From positions 1-57,203 of the forward strand of contig CAYZJV010000013.1 of the NCBI GenBank assembly GCA_964478945.1: a DNA stretch of 57,203 nt. The letters are read 5' to 3'. Shown here one piece after another: positions 1 to 8,436 of the stretch. Every line of letters begins with the position of its first letter. The stretch's first letter is position 1. Source of the stretch: CAYZJV01 sp964478945 (lineage in GTDB: Bacteria; Spirochaetota; Spirochaetia; Sphaerochaetales; Sphaerochaetaceae). The notes beneath the pieces were generated by a model, which had not been told where the DNA came from, made no database searches, and worked only from the letters and a program-made list of their open reading frames with translations. The position numbers and the translations under genes were made by a program.

Positions 1-38
1 CTATTTATAAACTTTAATTTCATGCGAGGAGTGACGAG

Positions 39-953
39 ATGATAAAACCGAAAGGGTCCTGGGTTGCGATACCGACGCCGTTCAATGACGATGGTACGAT
101 TGATTTCGGAGGGTTCCAAACCTTGATCGACTTCCATGCCTCCCACGGCACATCGATGCTGTTGGTCATGGGTTCCGCTGGAGAGGTCTCCCTGCTCTCC
201 TATGAAGAGAGGAAAGCGATCGTCACCAATGTATCCGCTTTGGCGAAGGGAAAACTTCCGGTGTTCTTCGGCAGCTCCCTACCTACCACCGAACAGACGG
301 TCGAATTCGCTCGTTTCGCTGAAGCCGAAGGGGCCGATGGTTTGGTCTTCACCGCTCCTCCCTATCTTCTGCTCACCCAGACAGCACTGTACCAGTTCCT
401 CAGGACCGCGATGGGGGCGGTTTCCATTCCCGTGGGTATCTACAACAATCCCACGAGGGTTGTGGTGAACATCAATCCGGAGACGATCGAGAAGCTTTCC
501 AAGGAATTCCCCCATTTCGTGGCCGACAAGGAAGCGGTTCCCAGTGTGCAGCAATTGGCCGAGGTAAAACGTCGGGTCGGCGATTCGTTGAGTATCCTTT
601 GTTGTGATTTCCCCAAATATTCGATTCTACTTCCCACCTTGGCTTTGGGTGGTGATGGTGCCGCGAACATCGGGGGGAACGTGATTCCGGCAGAGATGGC
701 CGAGATGTCCAAGCCTTGGGATTCGATCGAGCAGGTTGCCCTTTCGCGTGAGTTGTTCTTCCATTACTACCCTCTGACATCGATGCTCTACACCTTCAGC
801 AATCCTGTGATGATCAAGCCCGCGCTCGATTATTTGGGGCTTCCCGGGGGCAAGCTTAGGGCTCCGAATCCCAATCTCGAGGGCAAGAAGTTGCAGGAGC
901 TCAAGGATATCATCGATGAGTTCGGTTTGCGTGAAAAATATGGAGTCAGGTAG
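39..953 (+). CDS. DapA/NanA-family lyase (dihydrodipicolinate synthase-like)
   Basis: This 304-residue protein has the length and layout of the DHDPS/N-acetylneuraminate lyase TIM-barrel family. These enzymes form a Schiff base with pyruvate or a related 2-oxo acid and make or break a C-C bond. The catalytic lysine is probably Lys164 (ADKEA) and the conserved tyrosine Tyr135 (IYNNP). The usual GTTGE loop is replaced by GSAGE near residue 45. GAGGAG lies 7 bases before the ATG. The gene leads a cluster with a TAXI TRAP transporter and no lysine-biosynthesis genes, so a catabolic aldolase or lyase acting on an imported acid is more likely than true DapA. The family is clear; the substrate is not. 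Confidence 0.85.
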   Translation: MIKPKGSWVAIPTPFNDDGTIDFGGFQTLIDFHASHGTSMLLVMGSAGEVSLLSYEERKAIVTNVSALAKGKLPVFFGSSLPTTEQTVEFARFAEAEGADGLVFTAPPYLLLTQTALYQFLRTAMGAVSIPVGIYNNPTRVVVNINPETIEKLSKEFPHFVADKEAVPSVQQLAEVKRRVGDSLSILCCDFPKYSILLPTLALGGDGAANIGGNVIPAEMAEMSKPWDSIEQVALSRELFFHYYPLTSMLYTFSNPVMIKPALDYLGLPGGKLRAPNPNLEGKKLQELKDIIDEFGLREKYGVR

Positions 954-960
954 GTACAGA

Positions 961-1059
961 ATGGAAGACAAGATGTTGCGAATATTGAACTTGGTGAAGG
1001 ATGACAATGTGAAGGAACATATCGTGGGGTTCGTTGAAAGCAACGGATGGAACCGAGCG
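961..1059 (+). CDS. 5' fragment of an unidentified gene, cut by scaffold gap
   Basis: An open frame starts at ATG 961, just after the lyase stop, and runs 33 codons into the N run. I do not recognise the family. On the far side of the gap the sequence from 1160 can be read to a stop near 1177-1179, but the true gap length is unknown, so the two ends cannot be joined with confidence. Position and strand suggest one small gene between the lyase and the TRAP binding protein. No motif is visible. Confidence 0.35.
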
Positions 1060-1159
1060 NNNNNNNNNNNNNNNNNNNNNNNNNNNNNNNNNNNNNNNNN
1101 NNNNNNNNNNNNNNNNNNNNNNNNNNNNNNNNNNNNNNNNNNNNNNNNNNNNNNNNNNN
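1060..1159. other. Assembly gap (100 N)
   Basis: A run of exactly 100 N, the conventional placeholder for a gap of unknown length. It interrupts the gene starting at 961. Confidence 0.98.
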
Positions 1160-1201
1160 ACGGAAGCTTGAATCAATAACCAAGGAAAAAGGAAGGTAAG
1201 T

Positions 1202-2209
1202 ATGGACAAGATCAAGAAAACTGTCGTACTGGTGCTCATGGTGGCTCTCCTATTGTCGATGGGGACGCTCGGTGCGCAAGGACAGACCGAGGGTGTGAAG
1301 AGCGAGGATCCGAAGTTCCTCTCTATCGCAGGTGGATCGGTTGGTGGAGGCTGGTATGTCCTCTGTGGTGTGATTGCGGAGTTCCTCACTCCCGTGTTCC
1401 CGGATACCAACATCAAGGTCGCGACCGGTGGTAGCGTTTCGAATCCATCGAGTGTATCGGCTGGAAAGGTCGAGGTTGCGATGACCCAGGACAATATCTA
1501 CGCCGATGCTCTAGCGGGAAGTGGTCCTTATGCCGCCGATGGTGTGGTGAAGGATCTCACGGGGATGCTGAGACTTGGTGAGATCTACATGTCGATCTTC
1601 CTTGTCGAGGAGAATTCCAAGTACGAATCGATCCAACAGATCATCGACAACAAGATGCCCATCAGGATCGTGACCGCTGTGCAGGGTGCGTCTCCTTCAT
1701 TGGCTACCGACCGTGTGCTCGAGGCCTATGGGGTGTCGGCTGCGAAGATCAAGGAATGGGGAGGAAGTGTCTCCTACGTGTCGTATGCGGAAGCGACTTC
1801 CTTAATGAAGGATGGACATGCCGATGCCTACTGTGGTCCGATCATGCCCGCTACGTTGGAGTTGGCCGTTTCGAAGGATCTCAAGCCGCTTCCACTCGAT
1901 GGGAATATCATCGACAAGTTGCACGATACCTACAAGTATGGTATTTCAACAGTACCTGGTGGGAAGTATGATTTCATCAAGGAGGACTTGAGGGTCATTA
2001 CCGAGAATCCGATCCTCGTCGTCTCATCCAAGCTCAGTGACGATGTGGTCTACCGCATCACCAAGGCGATCTGTGAGAACGATGACAAGGTGCGTGCATC
2101 AACGACCACCTATGCGACATGGACTCCCGAATTGGCTCCACAGCTCGATGGTGGACCGATTCATCCGGGTGCGATGCAATACTATCGTGAGATGGGATGG
2201 GTTAAGTAA
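1202..2209 (+). CDS. TRAP transporter solute-binding protein, TAXI family
   Basis: A 335-residue secreted binding protein. The N-terminus is a signal peptide (Lys-rich start, hydrophobic segment at about residues 7-25, cleavage near GAQG). The mature part opens with the TAXI pattern: SIAGGSVGGGWY followed by a glycine- and serine-rich stretch leading to VSAGKVEVAM. TAXI proteins capture an organic acid such as glutamate or a dicarboxylate outside the membrane and pass it to a fused TRAP permease, here the next gene after 5 bp. AAGGAAGG precedes the ATG. The ligand cannot be read from sequence. The DapA-like lyase upstream hints at a 2-oxo or hydroxy acid. Confidence 0.9.
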   Translation: MDKIKKTVVLVLMVALLLSMGTLGAQGQTEGVKSEDPKFLSIAGGSVGGGWYVLCGVIAEFLTPVFPDTNIKVATGGSVSNPSSVSAGKVEVAMTQDNIYADALAGSGPYAADGVVKDLTGMLRLGEIYMSIFLVEENSKYESIQQIIDNKMPIRIVTAVQGASPSLATDRVLEAYGVSAAKIKEWGGSVSYVSYAEATSLMKDGHADAYCGPIMPATLELAVSKDLKPLPLDGNIIDKLHDTYKYGISTVPGGKYDFIKEDLRVITENPILVVSSKLSDDVVYRITKAICENDDKVRASTTTYATWTPELAPQLDGGPIHPGAMQYYREMGWVK

Positions 2210-2214
2210 GTATC

Positions 2215-4095
2215 ATGGAAAAAGCGACGACTTTACAAGACAGGATTCTCTACGGTGTGCTGTTCCTCCTTTCGACGACGCTGGTGGTATTCCACCTCTA
2301 TACCGCGGCGTTCGGAAGTGTGGTCACCCAGTTGCAGCGGAGTTTCCACCTGCTGCTCACCGGTTCCATCGGATTTCTGCTCTACCCCTTGGCGGGTAAG
2401 CAGAAGAAGGCCAAGTGGTACGATTACCTCTTCTTCATTGCCGGTTTCATCTCTTTGGGCTACATCGCGATCAATTACAATGAGATCGCATTGAGGAAAT
2501 CGATGACCTCCCCGCTTTCTACTTTGGATTACTTCATGGGAGGTTTGGTACTCGTTCTCTTGTTGGAGCTCGCCAGGCGCGCTGTCGGTATCGTCATGTC
2601 GCTCATTGCGGCGGTGGGACTTCTCTATGCCTATTTCGGGCCTTATATGCCTGGAATTCTGGCCCACAGGGGGGTCTCGCTCCGTGATATCATCGATTAC
2701 CAGACTTGGGGTCTCGATGGTGTCTACTCGATTCCCTTGAGCATTTCGGCCACGTACATTGTGCTGTTCGTCATTCTCGGTACGATGCTGGAATACATCA
2801 AGAGCGGGGATACCATCATGGACCTCGGAAAATTGGCCGCCGGTCGCTATCGTGGCGGTCCGGCCAAGGTCGCGTGCATCACCAGTGCTTTCTTCGGTTC
2901 GATTTCGGGAAGCGCGGCAGCGAATGTCTATGCGACCGGAAGTTTCACCATTCCGATGATGAAGCGTATCGGTTACAAGAAGCATGTGGCCGGAGCGATC
3001 GAGGCCGTCGCCTCGACCGGAGGGCAGATCATGCCTCCTGTCATGGGAGCTGCTGCGTTCCTTATGGCAGAACTCATCGGCATTCCCTATATCGAGATCT
3101 GCAAAGTCGCGTTGATGCCGGCCGTGTTTTTCTATCTTGGTCTGATCATCGTGCTCGACTTCGAGGCTGCAAAGTTGGGTATCTCGGGATTGGATCAAAG
3201 TGAGTTGCCCAAGTTCAGCGAGATCGCGGGCAAGCTCTACCTCCTCTCTCCGATCGTATCGTTGGTGGTGTTCCTCGTACTCGGATTTTCTCCCTATATG
3301 GCTTCGTTCTATTCGATTCTGATCAGTATCGTGTTGGCGATCATCAACAGCGATGTGAAGCTCGATAGGAAGACCATCTATGATATCATCGTGACCAGTG
3401 GAAAACGTGCCACGATGATTGCCATCGCGTGTGCCGCGGCAGGCATTATCATCGGTGTGATCACACTCACCGGGTTCGGTCTTTCCCTTTCTTCCCTGAT
3501 ACTCAGTCTTTCGGGTGGTAAGATTGTTCCCGCCTTGTTGTTGATGATGGTAACCTGCATCATCATGGGTACCGGTACTCCCACCACCGTAGCCTATATT
3601 CTGGTGGCGACGTTGGGTGTGCCTGTAATGCAGAATCTCGGTTTGCCGCTGATCGCGAGCCATTTGTTCGTGTTCTACTTCGCGGTGATTTCGATGATCA
3701 CTCCGCCGGTGGCGATCGCGGCGTTCGCAGCAGCGGAGATCGCGGACGAGGATCCCATCAAGGTGGGTATCGCGGCGGTGCGCATCGCGGTGATCATCTA
3801 TGCGATTCCATTCATATTCCTCTTCGATCCAACCTTGTTGCTCCAAGGTGCCTTCGTAGAGACGATCTTCAGGTTCGTTTCCATCACTGCCGGTATCATA
3901 CTGGTGTCGGGAGGGACGACAAAGTGGTTCTTCAGGAAGTTGAGGATCCATGAGGATGTGATTCTGTTCGTGCTTGGGATAGCGGGTCTCGTGCCTTTCG
4001 TATACAGCAATATCGTGGCAATCGTGGTGGTTGTGGTTGCAATCATATTGCATAGAGTCCGAGTTCGTGCGAAAAATATAGCTGTACTACAGTGA
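2215..4095 (+). CDS. TRAP transporter fused permease (DctQM fusion type)
   Basis: A 626-residue, very hydrophobic membrane protein with many transmembrane segments. It matches the length and pattern of the fused 4TM/12TM TRAP permeases that partner TAXI binding proteins. The central part has the glycine-rich family stretches FFGSISGSAAANVYATG (about residue 225) and STGGQIMPPVMGAAAF (about residue 265), and the second half has GTGTPTTVAY. It would import the solute delivered by the upstream binding protein using a sodium or proton gradient. It starts 5 bp after that gene, so the two are cotranscribed. The ribosome-binding site is weak, which suggests translational coupling. Confidence 0.92.
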   Translation: MEKATTLQDRILYGVLFLLSTTLVVFHLYTAAFGSVVTQLQRSFHLLLTGSIGFLLYPLAGKQKKAKWYDYLFFIAGFISLGYIAINYNEIALRKSMTSPLSTLDYFMGGLVLVLLLELARRAVGIVMSLIAAVGLLYAYFGPYMPGILAHRGVSLRDIIDYQTWGLDGVYSIPLSISATYIVLFVILGTMLEYIKSGDTIMDLGKLAAGRYRGGPAKVACITSAFFGSISGSAAANVYATGSFTIPMMKRIGYKKHVAGAIEAVASTGGQIMPPVMGAAAFLMAELIGIPYIEICKVALMPAVFFYLGLIIVLDFEAAKLGISGLDQSELPKFSEIAGKLYLLSPIVSLVVFLVLGFSPYMASFYSILISIVLAIINSDVKLDRKTIYDIIVTSGKRATMIAIACAAAGIIIGVITLTGFGLSLSSLILSLSGGKIVPALLLMMVTCIIMGTGTPTTVAYILVATLGVPVMQNLGLPLIASHLFVFYFAVISMITPPVAIAAFAAAEIADEDPIKVGIAAVRIAVIIYAIPFIFLFDPTLLLQGAFVETIFRFVSITAGIILVSGGTTKWFFRKLRIHEDVILFVLGIAGLVPFVYSNIVAIVVVVVAIILHRVRVRAKNIAVLQ

Positions 4096-4102
4096 AGAAA
4101 CC

Positions 4103-4675
4103 ATGACAAAGATGCCTATGAAAAAATTGATCGGTTCAGTGATAAAACACAACAGGGAACAGTGCGGGTTCAGTCTCAAGGTCTTGGCCGAGAAGACGAA
4201 CCTCTCTCCAAGCTACATCTCGCAGATCGAGAATGGGAAGGTTTCGCCTTCCCTCTCGACTTTGGTGAAGATCGCCGACATTCTCGGAACCACCATCCAG
4301 GGATTGTTCGAGGAGGTTTTCCATCAGGATGAGAATCCTGTGATACGCAAGGGGGACAGGCGTCTCGCATCCTCTCTGGACGAGGGGATCAAGATATCGT
4401 TCGCCACCAACAGTGTATTGTCGAAAATCATGGAGGTCGCTGTGGTCAAGCTCCAAGTCGGTGCCCAGACGGGCGACAATGCCTCCTCCTACAAGCGTTT
4501 CGGTTCCCAGGTCATGTATGTCACCAAGGGCAAGGTCGAGGCAAGACTCAAGGACAACACCTATATCCTTGAGAAGGGCGACTCTTTGAATATGAACTCG
4601 GACGATCCCCACTCGGTGCGGAATATCCACACCAATGTCAGCGAGGTCATCTTCTTTGTCGTTCCGCACCATTGA
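4103..4675 (+). CDS. XRE-family regulator with C-terminal cupin domain
   Basis: A 190-residue two-domain regulator. Residues about 8-65 form an XRE helix-turn-helix (SLKVLAEKTNLSPSYISQIENG, abbreviated here by its ends, and PSLSTLVKIADIL). Residues about 115-188 form a cupin_2 barrel (KGKVEARL, LEKGDSLNM, DDPHSVRN) that usually senses a small ligand. Such proteins commonly control a neighbouring transport or catabolic operon. It lies 7 bp after the TRAP permease and 12 bp before the flavoprotein, so it is probably cotranscribed with both and may autoregulate them. Three in-frame ATGs (4103, 4112, 4118) leave the exact start open. Confidence 0.88.
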   Translation: MTKMPMKKLIGSVIKHNREQCGFSLKVLAEKTNLSPSYISQIENGKVSPSLSTLVKIADILGTTIQGLFEEVFHQDENPVIRKGDRRLASSLDEGIKISFATNSVLSKIMEVAVVKLQVGAQTGDNASSYKRFGSQVMYVTKGKVEARLKDNTYILEKGDSLNMNSDDPHSVRNIHTNVSEVIFFVVPHH

Positions 4676-4687
4676 GAGGTATCCATC

Positions 4688-6007
4688 ATGCGCCATGTGA
4701 TCATTGGAGGGAATGCCGCCGGTATGAGTGTGGCAGCGAAACTCAAGCGCAGCGCACCGGACGATACGGTGGTGGTCTACGAAAAGTCCAAGATCGTCTC
4801 CTTCGGTTCGTGTGGTCTCCCCTACTATGTGGGAGGGTATTTCAACGACCATACCAGGATGTTCAGTCGTTCTCCCGAGGCGTTCATCAAGGGTGGTATC
4901 GATCTGAGGCTCGACCATGAGGTCGTTGGTCTCGATACCGATAGGAAGGAGTTGACTGTCCTTGATGCGAAAAAGGATACCTTCATCGATTCCTACGATA
5001 CCCTCGTGGTGGCAACCGGTGCCACCGCCATCATTCCTCCACTCGAGGGGATTGAACTGTCCAACACCTTCACGCTTCGCACTCTGCAGGATGGCGATGC
5101 CATCAGGCGTGCGATCGATGCAACCGGGCCCCATGCGGTGGTGGTCGGTGGTGGATTCATAGGACTTGAGATTGTCGAGGCGTTGAAGAAGCAGGGCAAG
5201 GAGGTTCGTCTCATCGAGCTTGAGGATAGGTTGCTCAAGCCTGCGGTTGGAAAGGAGGTTTCTGACCTTATCCTCCAGGAATTGCTTGAACAAGAGGTGC
5301 AGGTCTCACTCGGAGAGCGGGTGATCCGTTTCGAAGGCAACCATGTGGTGAAAACGGTAGTCACGGACAAGGGTTCCTATCCTGCCGATATGGTGGTGCT
5401 TTCGATCGGCATCAGGCCCCAGACGGGCTTTTTGAAGGATGCTGGTATCGGGATGCTGAGAAATGGTGCGATCATCGTCGATGAAACAGGGAAGAGTTCG
5501 ATCGAGGATGTCTATGCGGTGGGTGACTGCGCAGCCGTACGTCAGATGAACTCCGAAAAGGTGCTCTACTCTCCACTTGCCACCAGTGCCAACAAGTTGG
5601 GCCGGGTGGTGGGTGAAATCCTTGGCGGTGGTGCACGTTCCTACCCCGGCTCTCTCAACAGTGCCTGTGTGAAGGTGTTTGAACTGGAGGTTGCCAGAAC
5701 CGGTACGACCGATGTGGATTCGGATTCGACCGATGCGGTGGTCATCAAGGACAAGAACCAGACGTCCTATTATCCTGGGCAGGAGGATATCCTGCTGAAG
5801 TTGGTCTTTGACAAGGGGAGCAAGAGGATACTGGGTGCCGAGATCGCCGGGAAGAATGGAGCCGCCCTTCGTATCGATGCGATTGCGATGGCGATCCAAC
5901 TCAGAGGTACTGTCGAGGATCTTGCCATGGCCGACTTCTGCTATGCTCCACCGTTCGCACGCACGTGGGATGTGATGAACATCGCTGGGAATGTGGCTTC
6001 GGGGTAA
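4688..6007 (+). CDS. CoA-disulfide reductase / NADH oxidase-like flavoprotein
   Basis: A 439-residue FAD- and NAD(P)H-dependent oxidoreductase of the pyridine-nucleotide-disulfide class. The FAD-binding GGNAAG motif is at residues 7-12 and the NAD(P)H-binding VVGGGFIGLE motif at about 152-161. A single redox-active Cys42 sits in SCGLPYY, the hallmark of CoA-disulfide reductases, NADH oxidases and peroxidases that use one cysteine. The C-terminal dimerization domain is complete. It is probably a cytosolic oxygen- or disulfide-detoxifying enzyme in an anaerobe. GAGAGG lies upstream of the ATG. It closes the operon and is followed by a strong terminator. NADH oxidase and CoA-disulfide reductase cannot be told apart from sequence alone. 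Confidence 0.85.
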   Translation: MRHVIIGGNAAGMSVAAKLKRSAPDDTVVVYEKSKIVSFGSCGLPYYVGGYFNDHTRMFSRSPEAFIKGGIDLRLDHEVVGLDTDRKELTVLDAKKDTFIDSYDTLVVATGATAIIPPLEGIELSNTFTLRTLQDGDAIRRAIDATGPHAVVVGGGFIGLEIVEALKKQGKEVRLIELEDRLLKPAVGKEVSDLILQELLEQEVQVSLGERVIRFEGNHVVKTVVTDKGSYPADMVVLSIGIRPQTGFLKDAGIGMLRNGAIIVDETGKSSIEDVYAVGDCAAVRQMNSEKVLYSPLATSANKLGRVVGEILGGGARSYPGSLNSACVKVFELEVARTGTTDVDSDSTDAVVIKDKNQTSYYPGQEDILLKLVFDKGSKRILGAEIAGKNGAALRIDAIAMAIQLRGTVEDLAMADFCYAPPFARTWDVMNIAGNVASG

Positions 6008-6030
6008 ACACCACGGTATGGTGAATTGTA

Positions 6031-6066
6031 TGGGCTGCTGCAGATGATGTGATCTGCAACAGCCCA
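6031..6066 (+). terminator. Rho-independent terminator after the flavoprotein gene
   Basis: A 15-bp stem with one mismatch (arms 6031-6045 and 6052-6066, 6-base loop GATGTG) is followed by ATTTTC. It lies between the convergent flavoprotein and G1P dehydrogenase genes and may also limit read-through from the other strand, although no T tract follows on that side. Confidence 0.8.
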
Positions 6067-6080
6067 ATTTTCAGGAGGAC

Positions 6081-7436
6081 TCAGCCGAGCAGCGCCGCCC
6101 ATTCCTGCGTGGTGAAGGGGATATCGCAACCGATGTCGGTGAGCAGAGTCGTACCTATATACTTGGCCCTCACCTCTTTGGTTGCCCGGCAGATGATGTG
6201 TGCCAGATCGTGCTCCACACCGAGAGCATCGAAGGTGGTGGGCAATCCGATTCCTTCCATCATAGCTACGAGCGCTTCGGTGTTCGGCAACATGGTGTCC
6301 ACGAGGGCGACGATTTCATTCCAATGCAATAGTATGTTCGCAAGTCTCTGTCGGTGGGCAATGGGATCGTAGCGTTGCTCGGCTCGAGCCTGGCGACCCA
6401 TCACTTCACCCCCCATACCGAACCATTGTTCGAGTTGTGCGAACCATGTGTCCAGATCGATGGCGTGATACTCGTGGATGGCTTGTTCCTCATCGGGAAG
6501 CTCCATTGAGGCGATCGCTCTCCACAATTTCATGGCGAATACGGTGCCTACTGAAACCTGATGTCCATGGAGATGGGGATGGTAGCCGTGTTCGATCGCA
6601 TGCATGTCCAGCAGGTGCGACACGTAGTGTTCGACTCCCGATGCGGGTCTGGAGACTTGGGCATAGGTGGCGGCAATGCCTGCGATCACCAACCCTTCGA
6701 ACACCGCTTCGATGGTGTGGGCTTCCCTCTCGAGAATCCTAGGGGCAGCGGACATGCAGCGTTCGAGTGCTTCGGCCATCAGCTGTGCCACTACCGGGCA
6801 ATGGTATTCTCCGTTCACCAGAAGCGAGACTTTCCATTCGAGGAGGCTGATGTACTTGCTGGCCATATCGCCAACACCTGCGGTCAATAGTGCGTCCGGG
6901 GCCTCCTGTAGGATGGCGGTATCGGCGATGATCACTTGTGGACAGAGTGTGTGGATCGTGGTTTTGAGTTGTCCCCGTACCATGGAGGAACTCGATGAGG
7001 CGTAGCCATCCATCGAGGGTGCGGTGGCGGCAATCCAGTAGTGGCGACCGGTGACATGCGCCACCACTTTCCCGATATCGTTCACTGTTCCCGAACCCAC
7101 TCCGAGCACCAGGTCGCACGAAGGAGGAAAGTGGAGGATCGCCTCCCCCACCGCCTTCTCATCGGGTTCCAATCCATCACGGTCGTATGCATGGGTTGTG
7201 CAGGTGATGCCGTGTGCTTCACATAGGGTTTCGATCCGTGCTCCCGCTATGGAATGTGTCGTTCGATCGGCAAGGAGGTAGACATGGGTATATCCATATT
7301 CCTTTATGAGGGTTCCCAGTTCGGAAAGTGCCCCTTGATGCATCACCAGTCGTTCGAGTTCGATCACATGGCGCGTGCCACATTCACAATCGAACGCACC
7401 TTTGGCGATCAGCGAGTCCACTTTGTGTGCTGCCAT
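6081..7436 (-). CDS. sn-glycerol-1-phosphate dehydrogenase family (AraM/EgsA-like)
   Basis: A 451-residue NAD(P)-dependent dehydrogenase of the iron-alcohol-dehydrogenase-like superfamily. Known members reduce dihydroxyacetone phosphate to sn-glycerol-1-phosphate. The nucleotide-binding GVGSGTVND is at residues 112-120, followed by ATAPSMDGYAS. Likely metal ligands are Asp190 (GVGDMASKY), His270 (GVEHYVSH) and His290 (HLHGHQV). The ATG at 7436 is chosen because it lies one base after the stop of the upstream UroD-like gene. It is the last gene of the mannosidase operon. In bacteria this family includes AraM, often beside sugar genes, so the true substrate may be another phosphorylated or keto compound. 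Confidence 0.85.
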   Translation of the reverse strand: MAAHKVDSLIAKGAFDCECGTRHVIELERLVMHQGALSELGTLIKEYGYTHVYLLADRTTHSIAGARIETLCEAHGITCTTHAYDRDGLEPDEKAVGEAILHFPPSCDLVLGVGSGTVNDIGKVVAHVTGRHYWIAATAPSMDGYASSSSSMVRGQLKTTIHTLCPQVIIADTAILQEAPDALLTAGVGDMASKYISLLEWKVSLLVNGEYHCPVVAQLMAEALERCMSAAPRILEREAHTIEAVFEGLVIAGIAATYAQVSRPASGVEHYVSHLLDMHAIEHGYHPHLHGHQVSVGTVFAMKLWRAIASMELPDEEQAIHEYHAIDLDTWFAQLEQWFGMGGEVMGRQARAEQRYDPIAHRQRLANILLHWNEIVALVDTMLPNTEALVAMMEGIGLPTTFDALGVEHDLAHIICRATKEVRAKYIGTTLLTDIGCDIPFTTQEWAALLG

Positions 7437-7437
7437 G

Positions 7438-8436
7438 TCATTTCTCCTTCTCCATGGTGTACACGGTTTTGGAAATGATCGCAAGGTTACCGGGAGGGAC
7501 GTCGGGAAGAATCGATTCATGGCTCGGGCTGACCACCAGATGGGGGCCCAGTGCTTCGGTCAATCGGTTGACTTCGGCGATGATTTCCCGTTCCGTACCA
7601 AGCCTGAGCAGTTGTTGGGTGTCGATTCCTCCGATGAAGGCGATTTGGTCCTTGAATCGCTTGAGGGTAGCGGTGTCCATCCATGCGGCTTTCGTTTGCA
7701 CAGGGTGGATCGCATCGACTCCCATGGCTATAAATTGCGGCAACAGCGCGGATATGGAACCACAGGAGTGCAACACCACCTTGAGTCCAAAGGAGGTGGC
7801 CACTTCGATCAATTGCGACATGTAGGGTTGTAAGAATTCATCGAACATTCCCGGGCTCACAAGCGTGCTGATCTGTGATCCCAGATCGTTGCCGAAGAAG
7901 TAGGCATCGAGTTCGTCCCCCACTTCAGCAAAGAATTTCCTGTTCGCTTCACAGTAGAAGTCGATCAAACGTTGTGTCAACGCGTGGATGAATTGGGGAC
8001 GTTCATACATCGAGATGAAGTATTCCTCCATTCCCATGAAGGCCGATATGTCGTGGAAGAAGGGTGCCCACATGCCTCCCAAACGGAATCTGTCCCCACA
8101 TTCAGTGAGGGTGTTCACGATGGGGCCGAAGTCGGCTTGTTGTGGATCGGGCCAGTCGAGGGCATCGAGATCCTTCTCGGTGCGACATTCCTTGCATTTG
8201 CCTTCCCATCCATCGAATACCGTCCATCCTGTGGCGGTACGGGCATAGGCGCTGTCGGCGGGGACCCAGAACAACTCATCCTTCAACAGTCGTCTCACCT
8301 CTTCGAGCTTCTGTTTCCCGAAATGGCTGCAGATGCCGGCAACCGAGGTTTCATTGGGATTCCCCATCCAGAATCCGGGACGATCGATTGTTTCGTTGCG
8401 TTCCAATATGTGGGTGATCCGTTCTCGGCTGGTCAT
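7438..8436 (-). CDS. UroD-superfamily protein, putative methyltransferase (first copy)
   Basis: A 332-residue TIM-barrel protein of the uroporphyrinogen decarboxylase / cobamide methyltransferase superfamily. The HxCG motif typical of the methyltransferase branch, whose His and Cys can bind zinc, is at His223-Cys225 (LHSCGS). A second conserved patch, SPSHESILPDVPP, lies near residue 303. The start is ATG 8436, with AAGGAG about 9 bases upstream and a 4-base overlap (ATGA) with the preceding gene. It sits between another UroD-like gene and the G1P dehydrogenase, far from any haem genes, so porphyrin synthesis is unlikely. Methyl transfer is inferred from the family. Confidence 0.8.
   Translation of the reverse strand: MTSRERITHILERNETIDRPGFWMGNPNETSVAGICSHFGKQKLEEVRRLLKDELFWVPADSAYARTATGWTVFDGWEGKCKECRTEKDLDALDWPDPQQADFGPIVNTLTECGDRFRLGGMWAPFFHDISAFMGMEEYFISMYERPQFIHALTQRLIDFYCEANRKFFAEVGDELDAYFFGNDLGSQISTLVSPGMFDEFLQPYMSQLIEVATSFGLKVVLHSCGSISALLPQFIAMGVDAIHPVQTKAAWMDTATLKRFKDQIAFIGGIDTQQLLRLGTEREIIAEVNRLTEALGPHLVVSPSHESILPDVPPGNLAIISKTVYTMEKEK

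Noticed and set aside
2233..4053. A 606-codon open frame on the minus strand opposite the TRAP permease
   Set aside because: Its product is rich in His, Arg, Asp and Glu with no recognisable fold. It is an antisense shadow of the permease coding frame.
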